A stretch of DNA of 64,000 nt from Zonotrichia leucophrys gambelii. Its lineage: Eukaryota; Chordata; Aves; Passeriformes; Passerellidae. The stretch's first letter is position 1; each line of letters opens with the position of its first letter. A program made the position numbers and the translations under genes. Positions 18,201 to 33,200 of the stretch are shown here, piece after piece. The notes under the pieces were generated by a model. That model worked only from the letters and a program-made list of their open reading frames with translations, did not search any database and was not told where the DNA came from. The stretch is taken from contig NC_088177.1 of the NCBI RefSeq assembly GCF_028769735.1, positions 19,474,599 through 19,538,598 on the forward strand. The letters run 5' to 3'.

Positions 18201-21200
18201 GCACCTGCTTTCTGATTGTGAATTTGGTGCCTCCCACACCACATTTTCTGCTGGGCAAAAGCATAATGAAAGCTTATGAGAGCTGTTATGCCCCCTTTCT
18301 CAAGGGTATGTTATGGGTAGATTGACATATCAAGCACAGAGTTGTTTCTTGCCTTATTTACCTTTAATAAGGATATTTGTGCCACCAGCTGTACTATTGG
18401 CTTCAAATGTTCAGTATTTGTTTACTTCATTGTGAGTGAAGTAGTTAATTCCTGTAATGCAGACAGGCCAGAAGAACATTAAATCTTCTGTTCCAGACAT
18501 CACTGGTGATGATGCATCTTCTATGAAGCCAAGAATGAATCATTTAGGTAGAAATTCAGTTCCCAGTCAAGGAAAATAAGATGTAACTTTCCATTCATTG
18601 GGATGTGTTAGTTGTCACATTTTAAGCATGTGCTGAGATACACTGGAAGCCAAATTTTCAGGTTTTCTCTAGAAAATGGACATACTGAAATCTGAAAGCA
18701 TTGATTATTTATCTGCAGTCCTTGCTGGATGGCAAAATGCTGTGTACTAGGTTGCATTCACAGAGTGAGACTGAGAATGAGGTGGTCGCATTTTAAACTC
18801 TCAGATGTTTTTTAAACTGTTTTTTCCTTCTCTCTATAAAGTTGTCAAGATTGGAGCACTGACTAAGTGTTCGTGTGGAATGATAGCTCAGAAAAAGAGT
18901 AGAGTCTGGTGCTGGGTGAATAGAAGAAAGATTTGGCATTCAAGCAGTGATCTAGCTCTTTTCACTAAGGGTTGCAATATTTTTCCTGACCTTGCATTGA
19001 AAGACTTGTTCCTACCCTAATGCTCAACCTTCCCTCTCTCTCCAGCTCTTTCAGGGGTAGAACCAGGTTTGATTACAGCAGAGTCTTACTCTACTTTAAA
19101 GCTGACTGGGAGCCGTTAGTTACAAAATAATTGCTGCTACTCTTTGTAAGCACTAAGTTGAAATACTAAATAGTAGTTTTGCATCTCCATTTTAGACAGT
19201 TGGGAAGACTTGCCAGCAGTTTACTGTGGAGGTAGAAGAGAAAGGAGAGTGGCCTGTCAGCTCCTGAGTTTCACTTGTGTGCACATGGTGGTAATGCCAG
19301 AATGGTGCAGACTTCAGAGTGGCCTGTAGTGTCTTAAGGGCACGTCCCTGCAGGAGGAACCAGTGCTTTGAGCCAGAGTGGTGTTAATCCAAGTGCACAC
19401 TTAGGAATCTTCTTATGGAGCTTTGTGTGGATCATTTCTGTACTGTGTCAATAGCTTACCACTCTCTCTGGATGAGGGAAAGAAGCTTTCATAACTGAAG
19501 GGCAAAAATCCCTCATCTAAAGAGAGACCTCATGTGTTTTTGTTGAGACCAAAATATTGAATGTCTGCTTTCACAGTTTTCCATTATGTTTTTGTTTAAC
19601 TGTACACACAGGCTTCAATCTAAGAGCAATTTTTGGCTTGTGGATTGCTCCCCATTACCAAGAAAGGCTAAAACATTTGTTCTAACAGCATGTCAGATTC
19701 AATTACAAGAGGCCTGTTTTTCTTGTTTAAGTGTTCTTTTCTAAGTACAAAGCAATATCATTACCTCATTTTTTCTTGTTTTAAAAGCAACCGGTATGTG
19801 ACTTGCAGCTGAACTAAACACTTGTGCAATCCTGTATGAATTCCTGAAAGCATCGTAATTTGCAAATTGCTCTGATTATTTACCTTCACAATTACCATAG
19901 TCCTTAAATATAAGCAGCCTTAGCAAGTGTGTCTTCATATGTGTGCCAGTGTGAGCACTGGAGCACATGGAGTTTGGGCACTGATTCACAACTATTAGAC
20001 TACTTTATCATCTATAAAATTTCTTTCCTACATCAAAAGGCTTGCTTCAAATACAAAGTTGGATCATAGCTTGTTTTTCCCCATTCTATATTCAGTTATT
20101 AATCAGGAAGCTGCTTTTTTTTTTTTGGTAAAGATATTTCAGAAGAGAAGTGTGGTGATGGGAATCTGCAGACTGTGGTGGTGGCTTCCATAGCAGACAG
20201 TGCAAGCAGTTACATTCTACATCCACAGGCATCTCTCACTGTATCAAAAAAAACAACCACCAGGTAGGTCAGGGGTTAAAGGATGAACAATCACTTTGAT
20301 GCAATGTTAGCACTGCCTTTTTTTCTTGCCGTTTGTTTTTGCAATGGTTATCACAAAATTACCATGGAAAAGAGGTTATGAACACACAGTATACTGAATG
20401 TTTGGAGGACTTGAATGTAGAAACCAGAGGGGTTTTTTAATAACAATGAAATAGAATATGAAAATGAAAACCACAGGTTTTTTAAGGCATGTTAATACAA
20501 TATCCATAGTTTGATCATATGCTCTAGGGTTATACATAATACACTGATTTGATCTTGCCTGCAGTTTAGATTAAGTTGTTGCTTTTCTGAATGTCTGTAT
20601 AGACTTCTATTATTTTTTTTTCAGGGCAGTGGAAGATTCTTTTCCCATCCCTCTTCAGCCATTGCCACTAAATACGCCTGCATGGGCACGCCGTCTCAGG
20701 AACTGTGAGGTGGGTCACAAAGAATTCTGACAGAATGTTTTATCATCTACCTCTGAGACACTGTTCCTGTTCCTTGAAAGGAATAATTTATTGCTGTAGA
20801 AGTGTTCAAGCTTCTTGGTATATAGCACTGGTACTGCTAGCACAGTTAAACACATAAAATGCTATGAAATCCCTCTCTGTTTTGAGAATTTTAGAATAAC
20901 TTACCATCAACTGCTCCTGAATTAAAAGAAGTGGTGCTGAAAACCTGATACCTTGTAGTGCTGGGAAGAGCCATTATGTGCCACATGTTGTTCAGCAGGG
21001 TTTGCTGTTGAATGACAGAGCAAACTTTGCTGACTTCTGCAACTGTCCATGTGGTTTGTGTTATCACATGGAAATCAAAATCCATGTGATTGGCCAGTGT
21101 CAAGTCTGAGGTGGGAAGTTTCTTGAGAGACCAGCTACCCCTTCCTCCTGCTGCCAGACTCTTCCTGACAGATGTTTATTTTACTTTCTCTTAATACTTT

Positions 21201-24200
21201 TTAAAAGAAAAGCTTTTAAACACTCTGTAGCTGCGTAATCTCTTTAGATATTTCTCCTTTTTTTTTTTTTTTCTATTGGCTTGGCCACTGACAACTAGAA
21301 GTTGCAGTTTGAGGGACCTAGAAATTGAATTTCTTTCTGTGTCTGCTTAGAAACAATTTTAAAATTAAATATATTAATCTATTCCTTTTGTATTATGCCA
21401 TTTATTTAATACAGGTGGTACCGTCCACTCTTATGTCCACATAAATGTTAAGAAATCAGAAAATTCTTAGCTTGAATTCTTCCATGGTGGAGATACCATT
21501 TTTATAGAAACAGTTGCTTAAATCAGTTGGACAGTTAGTTCATAAAATTCACTGTGTTTTTAGCACTGTGTGGTAGATTCTTTCCTGTCTTAACATCCAT
21601 GTGGCTTATCTGAATCATTTATAATTGCTATCATAGTATCAGAGGACTTAGGATCTGCTTTGTCTCTCTATTACAAGAAATTTCACCTACCGTGTTTAAA
21701 ATTCACAGTGACATTTATAGAAAGGTTCTTCTTTTTAAAGAAAAGCAAATACAAATAGTGTCTATTTGAATATGTTCTGAGGACACAAACATCTCCCTCT
21801 GCTGTTCAGCAGAACTGTTGCCTGTATGCATTAATCCTCCCTGATCCACCAGAGAGTGCTGGGATGTATTGTGCCTTTTTTTGGGCATAAGCTAGAGACA
21901 CTGGGATTTTGAGGTGTCAATTATCTTTCAGGTGTCAAAACGTTTTGTTACTAGTAAGAGAATTGAAGGGTCCTACTGAAATTTGGAGATCCAGTTTGGA
22001 TATGTCAGCTCACAATTCCACTCTTTGAGTTGTCTGCCAGAATTGAAACAAGCTTAAAGCAGTATTGCAGTCTCTGTGACACACAAGGTGTCAGCAGGGG
22101 AAGCCACTGCTCTCCTAAGGCCGGTGGCTCCTTGGGCAGTGGGGACTGTGGACAAACACAGAGCAGTAAAAGCTGGCTGCCTTGAAATGTTCAGCTTACA
22201 CTTGCTGTGTCTGGACTGCAAAGTGCCTCTGTACCCTTTCCTCAAGGAAAACTGCAGTCTTGATGTGTGTACTCTAGGGTTAGCTTTTATGTACTTTGCT
22301 GAGGCAAGGCCAGGGGAGAAAGAAGGAATCACTCAATTTTTTGGCTTGAACCTTGGAGTTAAAGGGCTGAAGAGTATGTGATTGCTTCAAGGTAATTACA
22401 TTGTTGCAGAGTTAATTTAAACAGTTTCTTTTAATAACTTGTATTTAGTTTTCAGTGGTCTGATCAGAATGCATTTCCTGCATGTATCAGCCTACTGAAA
22501 TAAAATGTAATTAAAACTGCATTAATTAACCATACAATTAAATTTAAAACTACATTAATTAACCACTATTTGTCTGAGGAAGGTACTCTTGTTTGTCCAT
22601 TTTTTTCCTACTCGTGAAGGCTGTAGAAAGCAGGGGTCTTACGTGCTGTATGGTTTTCTTCTTGTCCTCCTCCTCCCCTTCCCCCAGTTTAGGGAAAATG
22701 ATCTAACTTGGGCAAAAGCCAGAATAGGAGAGAGTTCTTTAACTGTTTTTGCTACTTTTCTGGCACAACAGTTTTGTCAGTCTTCTCATCTTTCTAGAAT
22801 AAAGTCAGTGACCTATTTTTAGTGACAGGTATAAGGTATGGGTAAAAAAAACCAGCAGGTTTTGCAGCATTTATTATGTGCAGTGGTGCTGTAATCCCTC
22901 TTCTGAAAGGCAACATTCCAGACTTCTGGAAAGAAAGAAGTTCTGGTACTTCTCAGGCTGCTTTCCTTCTCCTGAATTTTTCAGATCAAGTTTTGTTCAG
23001 AAGTATTATTTATAACTTCCAGTGAAACAATTGCCACTGTCTCTTGCTCCCACAGGCGTGTGAGTGCAGCCTGTGCAGACATGGTGAGCTGCTGCAGCAG
23101 TGCCTGCAGAGCAGTGAGCTCTGAGGTGTGAGCAGCTTGTGTCCCAGCGACTCCCACCCACTGCACACACTGCCCTCCGTGTCTGGTGTCTGCCCTCGTG
23201 CCAGCAGCACTGTGCTGGCCCACTTCATTCACAAGGTCGTCACTGGTTCATTGTTGACTTCAGGTCTTGCTAACCACAGACATTCTGTTTTTCTTAGATG
23301 AGTGTGAGGCAGGTTTTAAGCAGTTGTTGCTAAGGAATCTGTTGATAACCTTGGAGAGACACTGTTGCTCTTTTGCTGTCAGTATTATTTAAACATCTAG
23401 CTGTTCTGTCAGTGAAGGTGGCAAATCAATCAGACCTTAGTAGTCATTCACCATGTGTTTTTCCTGCTGTTAACACTTTAAGACTGAGCTGGCAAACTAC
23501 TCTGGCTGTTACAGCTACTTGGCCAGCCTGACCCTCAGCTGCATATGAATAGAAGCAAGCGTTGCATTCTGAGTTTGGATGAAAAGTTCTTCTCCGTTCC
23601 AGTAATTTTGTTGCTTGTTGGCTGGCCTTGGCATACCAGCACCAAACCAACTGCGATGGAACTGAGTGGCTGGAGTAGGAACTACTGAGTAGCTGGATAA
23701 CTTCTTTGAGTCAAGTTAGATGCAATTTTTGTGGAGTTGCCCTGACATTAGCAGAGTTAATGAAACCATCCTCGGTTTGCACATGGCAAATCTGGTATAG
23801 TAGGTTTCTGTGTAATGCTGAGAGATCAAGAGTGCCTCGAAGGCTGGGAGGGATGTTGTGTAAGACATTCATTTCAGAGTTAGTGCACTAAGTAGGTGAG
23901 ACAGTTACTGGTGGTATGGGCAGGTGCAGTGTGTGTTGCAGTAGATGCAGAGACAATTATTAATGATTCAGAGCTCTATGGCAGTCAAGTGAAAACCTTA
24001 ATCTAATACTAATTTGTCTAGTCAGTGACTGCAACAGAAGTATGTGTTGGTGGTAAATTACAGGAGTTTAGTTGTCCTCTGGAAATCAGAGTTGACAGTG
24101 ACTGTAGCCTTTTTAGGGGCTCTTGGTGTTCTCAGGGTCTTGAATGACTGACAAACTCCTGACCTCAGTGGGGATTGCTCTTCTGTTAGATCCTATGATA

Positions 24201-27200
24201 AATCTTTTTATGAGGATACTACTGTGGGGACAAAAAACATGGAGTGCCAAAAATCTGGGCCTGTGTTCTCACCTGCCGGAGTCCCCGAGTGCTTTCACGT
24301 GTAGGGTTAGCAGTCAGCTGGGTGAATAACGCTGTTGTTTCCCGTCCTTTCCGCGCAGAGAATTGGGGACTCGTACCGCGGCTATTGCGTGAGCGAGGCA
24401 GAGCTAGAGAGCGTCCTGGCGCTGCACAAGCAGCAGACTCAGAGCGTGTGGGGCACGCGCCAGTCTCCGAGCCCCGCCAAGCCCGCCACACGCTTGATGT
24501 GGAAATCCCAGTATGTCCCATATGATGGGATCCCCTTTGTCAATGCAGGTAACTAACTTTTGTTTTAATAACTACTTGCAAAATTTCAACATCAGCTCCC
24601 AGCTGGCCGCAAAGAAGAATCTTTATGTTGTTCCTTAGTTCTGATAAGGTCAAGACACAAACAGATAAAAAGGAGCAGCTTGCACACTGCTGCGAGAGTC
24701 TGAAGGAGCTTGTTTCCTTTTTTATGTTTTGCTGTGATTATTTCCTTTTGTTCTTTAGAGATTAGCTAAGTACCATTTGATGGGAGTTCTTGTGATGAGG
24801 TCTTTAGAGAGAGGTCTCATTTGCTCTATTAGGACCTGAAAGTTCTTGTAAGGGTAAGAGCTTGTTCGATTATTCTTGCCTAACTTGAAGATCTTTAGAA
24901 GAGTTGAATAAGAGTCAATAAACTATTTAAATTGCAAACATTACAGTAATAAATAAATAAATTCAAAATGCCAAACAAACAAGCAAGATAATCATCAACA
25001 GACCTCAGCAGAGAGACTTTTAGTATTTGGGGTTCTTTTTGAAATGTTCATGCAGACTTCACAGCTTGGTAGTTACATATTTAGCTCATGTGGTACATAT
25101 GTGAAATTGCCAAGAGTTTAATTTGGATATAAAATGAATGGGCTTTACTTGCTACATAGAGAAAATGAGTGACAGGAATGAAAGTTATGTTTGGGGTTTT
25201 TCCTTTTTTTTCCCCTGAAAGTTACTGGAAATAGGAAATGTTAGCACCAGTTTTAAAGCTTCAGCCATAAACTGTGAGGTAAAAGAAAACTAAGAAATAA
25301 AATCAAAGCTACTTACTCTTTTTTTTCCCCAACATGTGTATGAGACATCTTTAGTTTCATCTAGATCATTTGGTATCTTATGGAAACACATTATGTTGCT
25401 TTTATATAATACTTCAGAAGTTTCTGGGTATATCACTTGTGGCATAGGCAGCTCCTTGCCTGCATACTTGAGTACACAAACTATAAATAACATATAACTA
25501 AACATGATGTGGAAGAAATTTGGAAGATGTTCCTTTCTTGACCACTTTAATGCTTTGCTTGTCAATCCCTTTTGTTAGAGTTCTGACTGGAAGAAGTCAC
25601 TTAATTTGAATTTAGAGCAAAGCAGTATTTGTTTGAGCCTGTCTGGTTTTATATGGGTGTACTGTGCTGAAACTGTTATTTAGCAGTTAAGATTTCTTAA
25701 CTGCAAGGCTGAGCTTTTATGGGACAGCATGGTCTGAAGTGTTGATTTAAGCCAAGAGGCTGGAAATGTCTGCTGACCTTGTCTCATGGTTTGACCCCAG
25801 CTGGAAATCACCACAGAGCTGCTCACACATTCCCCCAGTGGGATGGGGAGAGAATTGAAAAGGTAAAAATGAGAAAACTCATGAGCTGAGATAGGAACTG
25901 TTGTAAAAGGTAAAGGAAAATACACACACACACACAATCAAAGCAAAGTAAGGAATTCATTCACAGCTTCCCATCCCCAGGACAGCATTTGTAACAGTTA
26001 CTTGGGAAGACAAACACTCTAACTTTGAATGTCCCCCCCTTCCTCCTGCTTCCCTCAGTTCCATATGCTGCACATGATGCCACATGACATGGAATATGAT
26101 TTGGTCATTTTGGGTCAGCTGTCCCAGCTGTGTCCTGTCCCAGTTTCTTGTGTCCCTCAGCCCCCTCATTGGTGGGGTGGGGTGAGAGGCAGAAAAGACC
26201 TTGACTCTGTGTAAGCCCTGCTCTGCAGTAACTAAACACCCCTGTGTTATCAGCACTGCTTCCAGCACAAATCCAAAACACAGCTTCACTCTGGTTACTG
26301 GGAAGAAAGTTAACTCTATCCCAGCCAAAACCATCACACCTTTGATTTCCGCTGGGGATTTTCTCTGTTGTTTTGGGGATTCTGCTTTTTATGTTTATTA
26401 CCAGTACTGTGCTCCTTTGATAGCTTGCAAGACTTCTGATCTTACAAAGTACTGGTGCTCACCAGGGCAAAGTCCAATATTTTGCCTCACATATTTGAGG
26501 AGTGCTGTGAGGTGTAATAAGTTTGAGAAATGGTTTAAAGTGCTTTGTGGTCTTACATGCTGGGAGAGAAGCATTTGCATTGTATTTGCTTGCTGTACCT
26601 GAGGCTTCTGCCTTCTGAAGAGTCTGATGGCAAACAGAAATGACTGCTTCAGAACTCTCATGTCTACTGTAGTTAGTATTTTACTGTAATGAATTAAGTG
26701 GTTCCTTGAGCAGAGCGCATTACTTTCTGTTTCCAGGAAGCAGAGCCATTGTAATGGAGTGCCAATATGGGCCAAGGAGGAAAGGATTTCAGCCCAAAAA
26801 AGCTGGTGAGCAGGAAAGCACCTCTAGCCAGCTGTACAAAGCCACTTGTCCAGCAAGGTAAGAATTATATATAAAGCTGTAAGAGTGACTGAGCATCCTA
26901 GGAAACCATTCTTTCTGTGAGCCATGACAGAGCACTGGTTTGGCATGGTAGCTGATACTCACAGCTCTTGTAGCTCTTTTGCTTTATCTCCTTGATAATT
27001 TGTGGTCGATACTCTTGTAGAGGTAAGGAGGAAATGCGGTCCTGTCTGACTGAATAAGTCTGAAATTTGATAGGTTCTCTGTATGCAAAGTAGCAATACA
27101 TCACTCTATGAAATACAAGTGGGATTCATTATCTACCTGAGCATTCACAAGTTATTGTGGTTTCCTTTGGTGACTATTTCTGCTTCTAAAACTTTGTCAT

Positions 27201-30200
27201 CTTATTTGTTGTTTCTTCAGGCTTTTAATTGCACTGATATCAGTCAATCATCCTAATTTAGCACATGTCCTGTGTGCTGAAAGAGTTACAGTTCTTCCTG
27301 TTCACTGGGGATTTTCTCCTTCTTCAACATGAATGGTTTTTTTCCTCACCCTTGAGCATTCTCCTGGGTGCTTGTTCAGTGTTCACTGAGCTAAGAGTGT
27401 GCTTGATGATAGTTGCAGCTAGGTCTGTATGTGCTCAATTCTGCATAGCTGGGTGAACTGCAGCCTGTTTCACAATTGGTGTTGTGCTTTTACTATAGTG
27501 AGGGACGAGGGCTTTTGCTGACGAGTAAAATCACTCTGGCTGAGTGGCCTCCAGACCAGAAGTGTGTCTGTCAGCATCCATACCTATTAATGTATCCTTA
27601 AGAATTTGAAGTTCTTTTAGAGACTCCTCACACCTGACATCACTCTGCTTGAACTTTTTCTATATTAATGCCTGATATGAAGTAAGTGGGATTTTTGCCT
27701 TTCCCTTCCCAAGGACAAAGTATACTGATGGAGAATTTTTTTTATTCCTCCTTGGAAGGATCTATATTAAAAAGGTCCAAAAGTTTCCAGAATACAGGGT
27801 TCCTACTGACCCTAAAATTGACAAGAAAATCATAAGAATGGAGCAGGAGAAAGCATTCAACATGCTGAAGAAGAACTTGATAGATGCTGGTGGTGTCCTC
27901 AGGTGAAACTTCCACTTTTTCCTTTATTTTCACAAATGAAGCCGAAAAGAGCAGTATTTTACTTGATATTTTTTTTTACTTAGTCACTTGTTAATAGTAA
28001 AAAAATCCACAATGTCTTTAAGACTTCTGTGGCAGTGAAGTATTAATTTGGTAAATGTGTTAAGCACTAAGCTAAGGAACTTCAGCAGGTGTTTCCATGC
28101 AGGATATTGATAGAAATAGTTGTCTTGTTTTAGGGTTGATCTAGTTTGTTTTGCATTGAAAGGTATGAAAAGGCCCCAAGTTCTGAAAGACATCTTCTTG
28201 CTCAGGGCCTGTAAAAACTTGTCACACTGACTAGGTTGTTGGTAGTCCTCAGACTGTTCCCCCAAGACACTAATTTATTGCCTTTGTTTGAGAATTGTGT
28301 GTATAACCTCTCTCCTTCTTGCTAGGTGGTATGTACAGTTACCTACTCAGCAAGCCCACCAATATCATGAGATGGAAACTTCCTGCCTCCCTCCTTCACC
28401 ATCCTATCTTTCCATGTCTTCTCCTGAGGAGGAGGAGGAGGTCATTAGGGATGAGAACAGTACTCTGCCTTCTCGACTTCATCCTCAAGTGGCAGACAAG
28501 ATCCGAGAGCTGGTGTCTCAGGGAGTGGAGCAGGTCTATGCAGTGAGGAAGCAGCTGAGGTACAGAACTGTCTGCAGTGCTCAGTCCATAGTGCTGTATC
28601 TACTTCTGTAATTGATTCATTTGCTTTGCAGCTAAAGAGCAATGCTGGTGCGTTACTGAATCTAATTCCCAGATGTCATAAGTCTGTTTTTCCCTACTTT
28701 TGATATCTTTTCATATCATTGTAGATGGCCTCCTGTAAGAGCTGCTGTACTCTAAAGTTACTTGAATAAATGCTCAGAGCACACACAAGGGAGAACAAGG
28801 GAGGGACAAGGGACAGCAGTCAGTGGAGGTGCCTGAGCACTTCCCTGGGCACCCTTGAGTGCTGCAGTGAGCAGCAAAATCCAAGGGACATGAAGGATGC
28901 CCTGAGCTATGGGCAGAGCTGCATCATCAGCTCTGGATATTCACACACAACAGTGGAGTAATTTATGCCAAGGCAGGGGAGAATTTACATCTCTCTTACC
29001 TAAGGAAATACCTTTGCTTCAGCCTAAAACTCAGTAAATTTCTCACTAGAGACCACCTTCCCTCTCCAGGGGGGATCTGCTCACTCTGACTTTTCCACAG
29101 CTTTTTCTCATTCCTCAGGAGTATCTGGCATTTATGAAGCCCTCAAGAAGACAACAACATGCAATTACATGGAGTATAAACATCTGAGTACCCAAAGGGA
29201 AAAAAAATGGGGGTTTTAAATTCCAAATTCTGTAGCCAATGCACAAAGAACTGTCTCAGTAGATCATCTAGCTTGCTTTTGTCTTGTCATTGCAACAATG
29301 GGAGGGAGAAGGTAACTGGGTCTCTTAACAGCAGGAAATAGTGGAATATATTTAAGTATGGTAATAAATGTCCTTTAACATATGACAGAAAGTATGTGGA
29401 AAGAGAATTGTTCACACCTGATGAAGTGCCAGAAAGACATAACCTGTCCTTCTTCCCCACTGTGAATGACATCAAGAACCACATTCATGAAGTGCAGAAG
29501 TCCCTAAGGAATGGAGAGATGGTGTATAATTCAGAAAGTATCCCAGCAACAGTATGTTGACCTTTGTGTATCTTTTTGATTTTTGGAGTTAAATACTGGA
29601 AATCTTAATTTTTACCACTTAGCTGTATTTAATCCAAAATTTTCTGTGACTTTATATTTCCAGCAGAAATATTTTAGTGGAATCTGTGGCTGAGTAAGAC
29701 TGGATTAAATGTGAATAAAATCTTCTGACCTTATTTAGTATTTATCTTATCAGCAGTAGATTGCTGTTAGTTGGTTGACAAATGACACCATATTAGCACT
29801 TCTTGATGACTGCATGAACTGGAAGCCATTGGTGTAGAAAAATTGACACGTGGCATAAAATTTTATTCATGGCTTTGTCACTGTCTATGTTTTGAAGTAG
29901 TTACTACTACTTTTCAGTAGCTGAAAAAGTGGGGGTGAAGTGTGTCTCAGATGCTGTCTAAATTAGGACTTAATAAACATTTTGAATGTGTTAATAGTAA
30001 TAAATGCACTTTATAGTAAGTGCAGTGAGGTTGGAGTTGAATCTTCTGAATGCTCAGTAACTCTTAAACCTTGTTCCTTAATTTTCTTCCATGTATTGAG
30101 TAATAAAGAGTACACAGTGATCCTAGCTTTCCCAGTTATGAGACTAACTGCTAAGAAATGGCTGATTTAAAATCAGCTTTGACAAACAGCACTGTTAAAT

Positions 30201-33200
30201 CATGCTGTGTCATCAGTCTTTTCCCTCTCCCTACACTGGTGTAGCCCAGGTGAATGAGTGTACTTGTTAGTTAGCCAAATGGTTGCACTATTTTATATTT
30301 TAAAATCTATTAAACTCTTAAGAGCAGGTAAAGCAGATAATCTTCCTGATACACACTGTGTGTTTAAAAATCTTTTACAGTACTTTTTTTTTTTGTGAAT
30401 CTAGAGGTCCTAAAATGCCTAATTATAAAGAAGTAAGAAAATGTAGTTTTAGACACTGTTTTCTTATCAGTCCTGTATTGAGCCTGTGTTCCTGTAGACA
30501 AGCTTGCACCCTTTCTGAGAACTGAGTTCTTTTTCCTTTCAGCTGCAATGGAGCACAGACAGTGGGAATGTCCTCACAGAAACAGTGACGGTCGCGTTTG
30601 CCTCAGCACCTTCCAATGGTAGGACTGCGCGTGTAACCTGTGTCTCCAAATGTCTTTATTAGCTGTGTCACCCAAGTTCATTTTCCTTCCCAGGAGGTTG
30701 CTGTCATGTCCTGTCACTCAGGTCAACTTAAGAAGGATTATTTTGCCATAACTTTTTTGGTTTACTTTTTTTTTATTTGACTGCATGTGTGGAAAAATAG
30801 GCGTAGTCATGATGGTGTTGGCAGAAGTATTAAAATTATAAATTTGGCTTTTATTTAGCATCTTCAAGCAAACAAAAAATTTAGTGAACTTTTATATGAA
30901 CTGTATACATATTTGTTTTCACTTCAACATATATGTATGTACACAAATATGTTTTAATATACATATTTGTTTTAATTTCAACTTGTGCCAAGTGGAGACA
31001 ACTGTACATTTAAGAAATCAGGCAGTAACAGAACTTGTTTGTGCAGAACTCCCTATCTCCATGTGATACAATTTTCTTTGTAGCAGGTAGAGATTTGAAC
31101 TATTACCTTTTTTCCCAGGGGTGTCACTGTAGAATACAACCCAGGGAGACAACTATCTCTTCCTGCATGTGAACATTCACGTATGCATATGGGATCTCTG
31201 TATAATATTCAAAATAGTCTAAATATTTGAAGTATTTGTGTTCAAGAAGATTTATAGGTTTGTATGTGTCTTCTGGTCAGTTGTGATAGTTAAGAGAGTG
31301 CAGATCATTATATATGTTGAAAAACCTACCTCCACTGAGATTGCTGGAAATTTTTCCTGTGATTTTCTGATAGAAAATCTTTTGCAATTGATAATTTTCA
31401 AATTTTGGCATTCACCAGACTAATCTGCATTCACAGGGCAAGTTCCTCTATTACCTCCATAACAGTGGAACTAAGAAATAAGAAGCTGAGCACTGTCTGC
31501 CTGTGTCTGCATAAAGCTTAACCAAAATGTTCTGGGTGGCTCAAATAGGAATGATCTCATGAGAAGTTTTCTTGCAGAAATTGTTATAAGCAAATCTCAG
31601 TTTTTGCAAAACTTCAGGAAATTAGGTGCATCATTCTTGCATTAAATAAGAATTTTGAGGATATTATATAATCTGTAGGCTGAAAGACCTCCAGATAAAT
31701 GGACTTTAGATGATATTGCATAGATGTTAATGCTGATTTCACAAAGATGGGAAGGGAGTGGTGAGACATCGAAAATTTCCTGTGTAGGTCTTTATTTTGA
31801 AAGACAACGCTTTCTTTTGATACCTGTGTGTTTCTAAGCCCTTACTCAGGTATAGTTATTGTCAAATTATTTGCTGCTTTGCTAGAAATGTTTGAGCTTT
31901 TATGTTATGACTACAAATTCAAAGCACAGTGTATGGTGCAATTACTTTGCTCTCAAGGACAGATTTATTGGTGCCTCTGGTTTTTGCTTTGTACAGATAC
32001 ATACAAATTTCCTGCATTATTGTCTTTTTGTCATACTCAGTCTTCTTTCTTTAGCAACCAAGCTCTGCAAAGGGAACAGCATATGTGTATGGATATGTAT
32101 GTCTTCTGTATATCTGTATTGAGATTGAAGGGAATTTGGTTCACAGGGGAGGCTTTTATTAAACAGGAAGAAGAGATTTGTCATAACTGTCTGCTTCCTC
32201 ACTTTGGCACCACAGGGAGCTCAGGAGTCGAGTCAGTCATCACCAAAGCAGAATCCAACCAGAGCGGGGAGTCCTTGGTACCAGAAACAGCTCAGCTGCT
32301 GTCTTCACTCTCCTCACTTCAGCCCAAGATATTTGCACAGCTTCAGGTACAGTCAGGTCATGTACAGAACATCAAACATGCTGTGCTGGAGGTGCTGTAG
32401 GCAAGCTAGAACAGCATGTTCGCTCTCAGCAGATCCCAAACATAGCCGGGTAACACGCACTTGGAAGTAGCTGTCAGCTCTTACTCTGGTTGCTCTTGCA
32501 TGTCACATTTACCAGGTAGCTGTGGTGCAGGGGATCCCACTACCATCTCTTGACACTTTGAAGTTAGGGTCTCCTGTGAAGGCAAAACCAAGAGGATAAA
32601 AGCAGTGGGTTTCTACCTCAAACCAAGTTCATTTTCCACGGTCCAGTCATTTCATAATGAAAATGCTGCAAAACTGAAGGGAGATAAGACAATCTTGTTT
32701 ATTCCTTTTAAATCCTTCTCCAGCTCTTAAGAAAATATCTTAAAATCCTGAAACTGCTGCTGGCTCAGAGCTGTAAACATGCAGGTTGAAAGGCTGGAGA
32801 GGGAGGGAAAAGAATGTCATGCTAAAAGAGCTTCTTTTAAAGCTCATCTCCCTTCAAAGCTGGCTCTCTTATCCCTCTTCCTTAACTTTGAAAATCTGCC
32901 TTCATATCTCCTGAACCCCAACAAAATGCAATATTTTTCCCTAGAAAAATGATCTGTAGTAAGATTCTGTTCTACTTGCTGTTTCTTCTCTTTCTGAGGA
33001 CAGCCTGACTCCATCTCACATCATTTTATTTAAAGCAGTGTGCTTAGCTTGTAGTACCCACCTCTTGTGGGAATGGACAGTACTGGGGAATGATCTGAAA
33101 CTGAACATCAATCCAAAATTAGAACTTTATGGTCAGAAGCAATTTTCTAAATGGTGCTGGATTCCATTGTCCTAATTGTTTTCAAGTACATTTTGAGCCT

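Noticed and set aside
25957..26337. 126-codon minus-strand frame in a CARF intron
   Set aside because: It lies entirely inside the ERVL-like LTR, which is non-coding.
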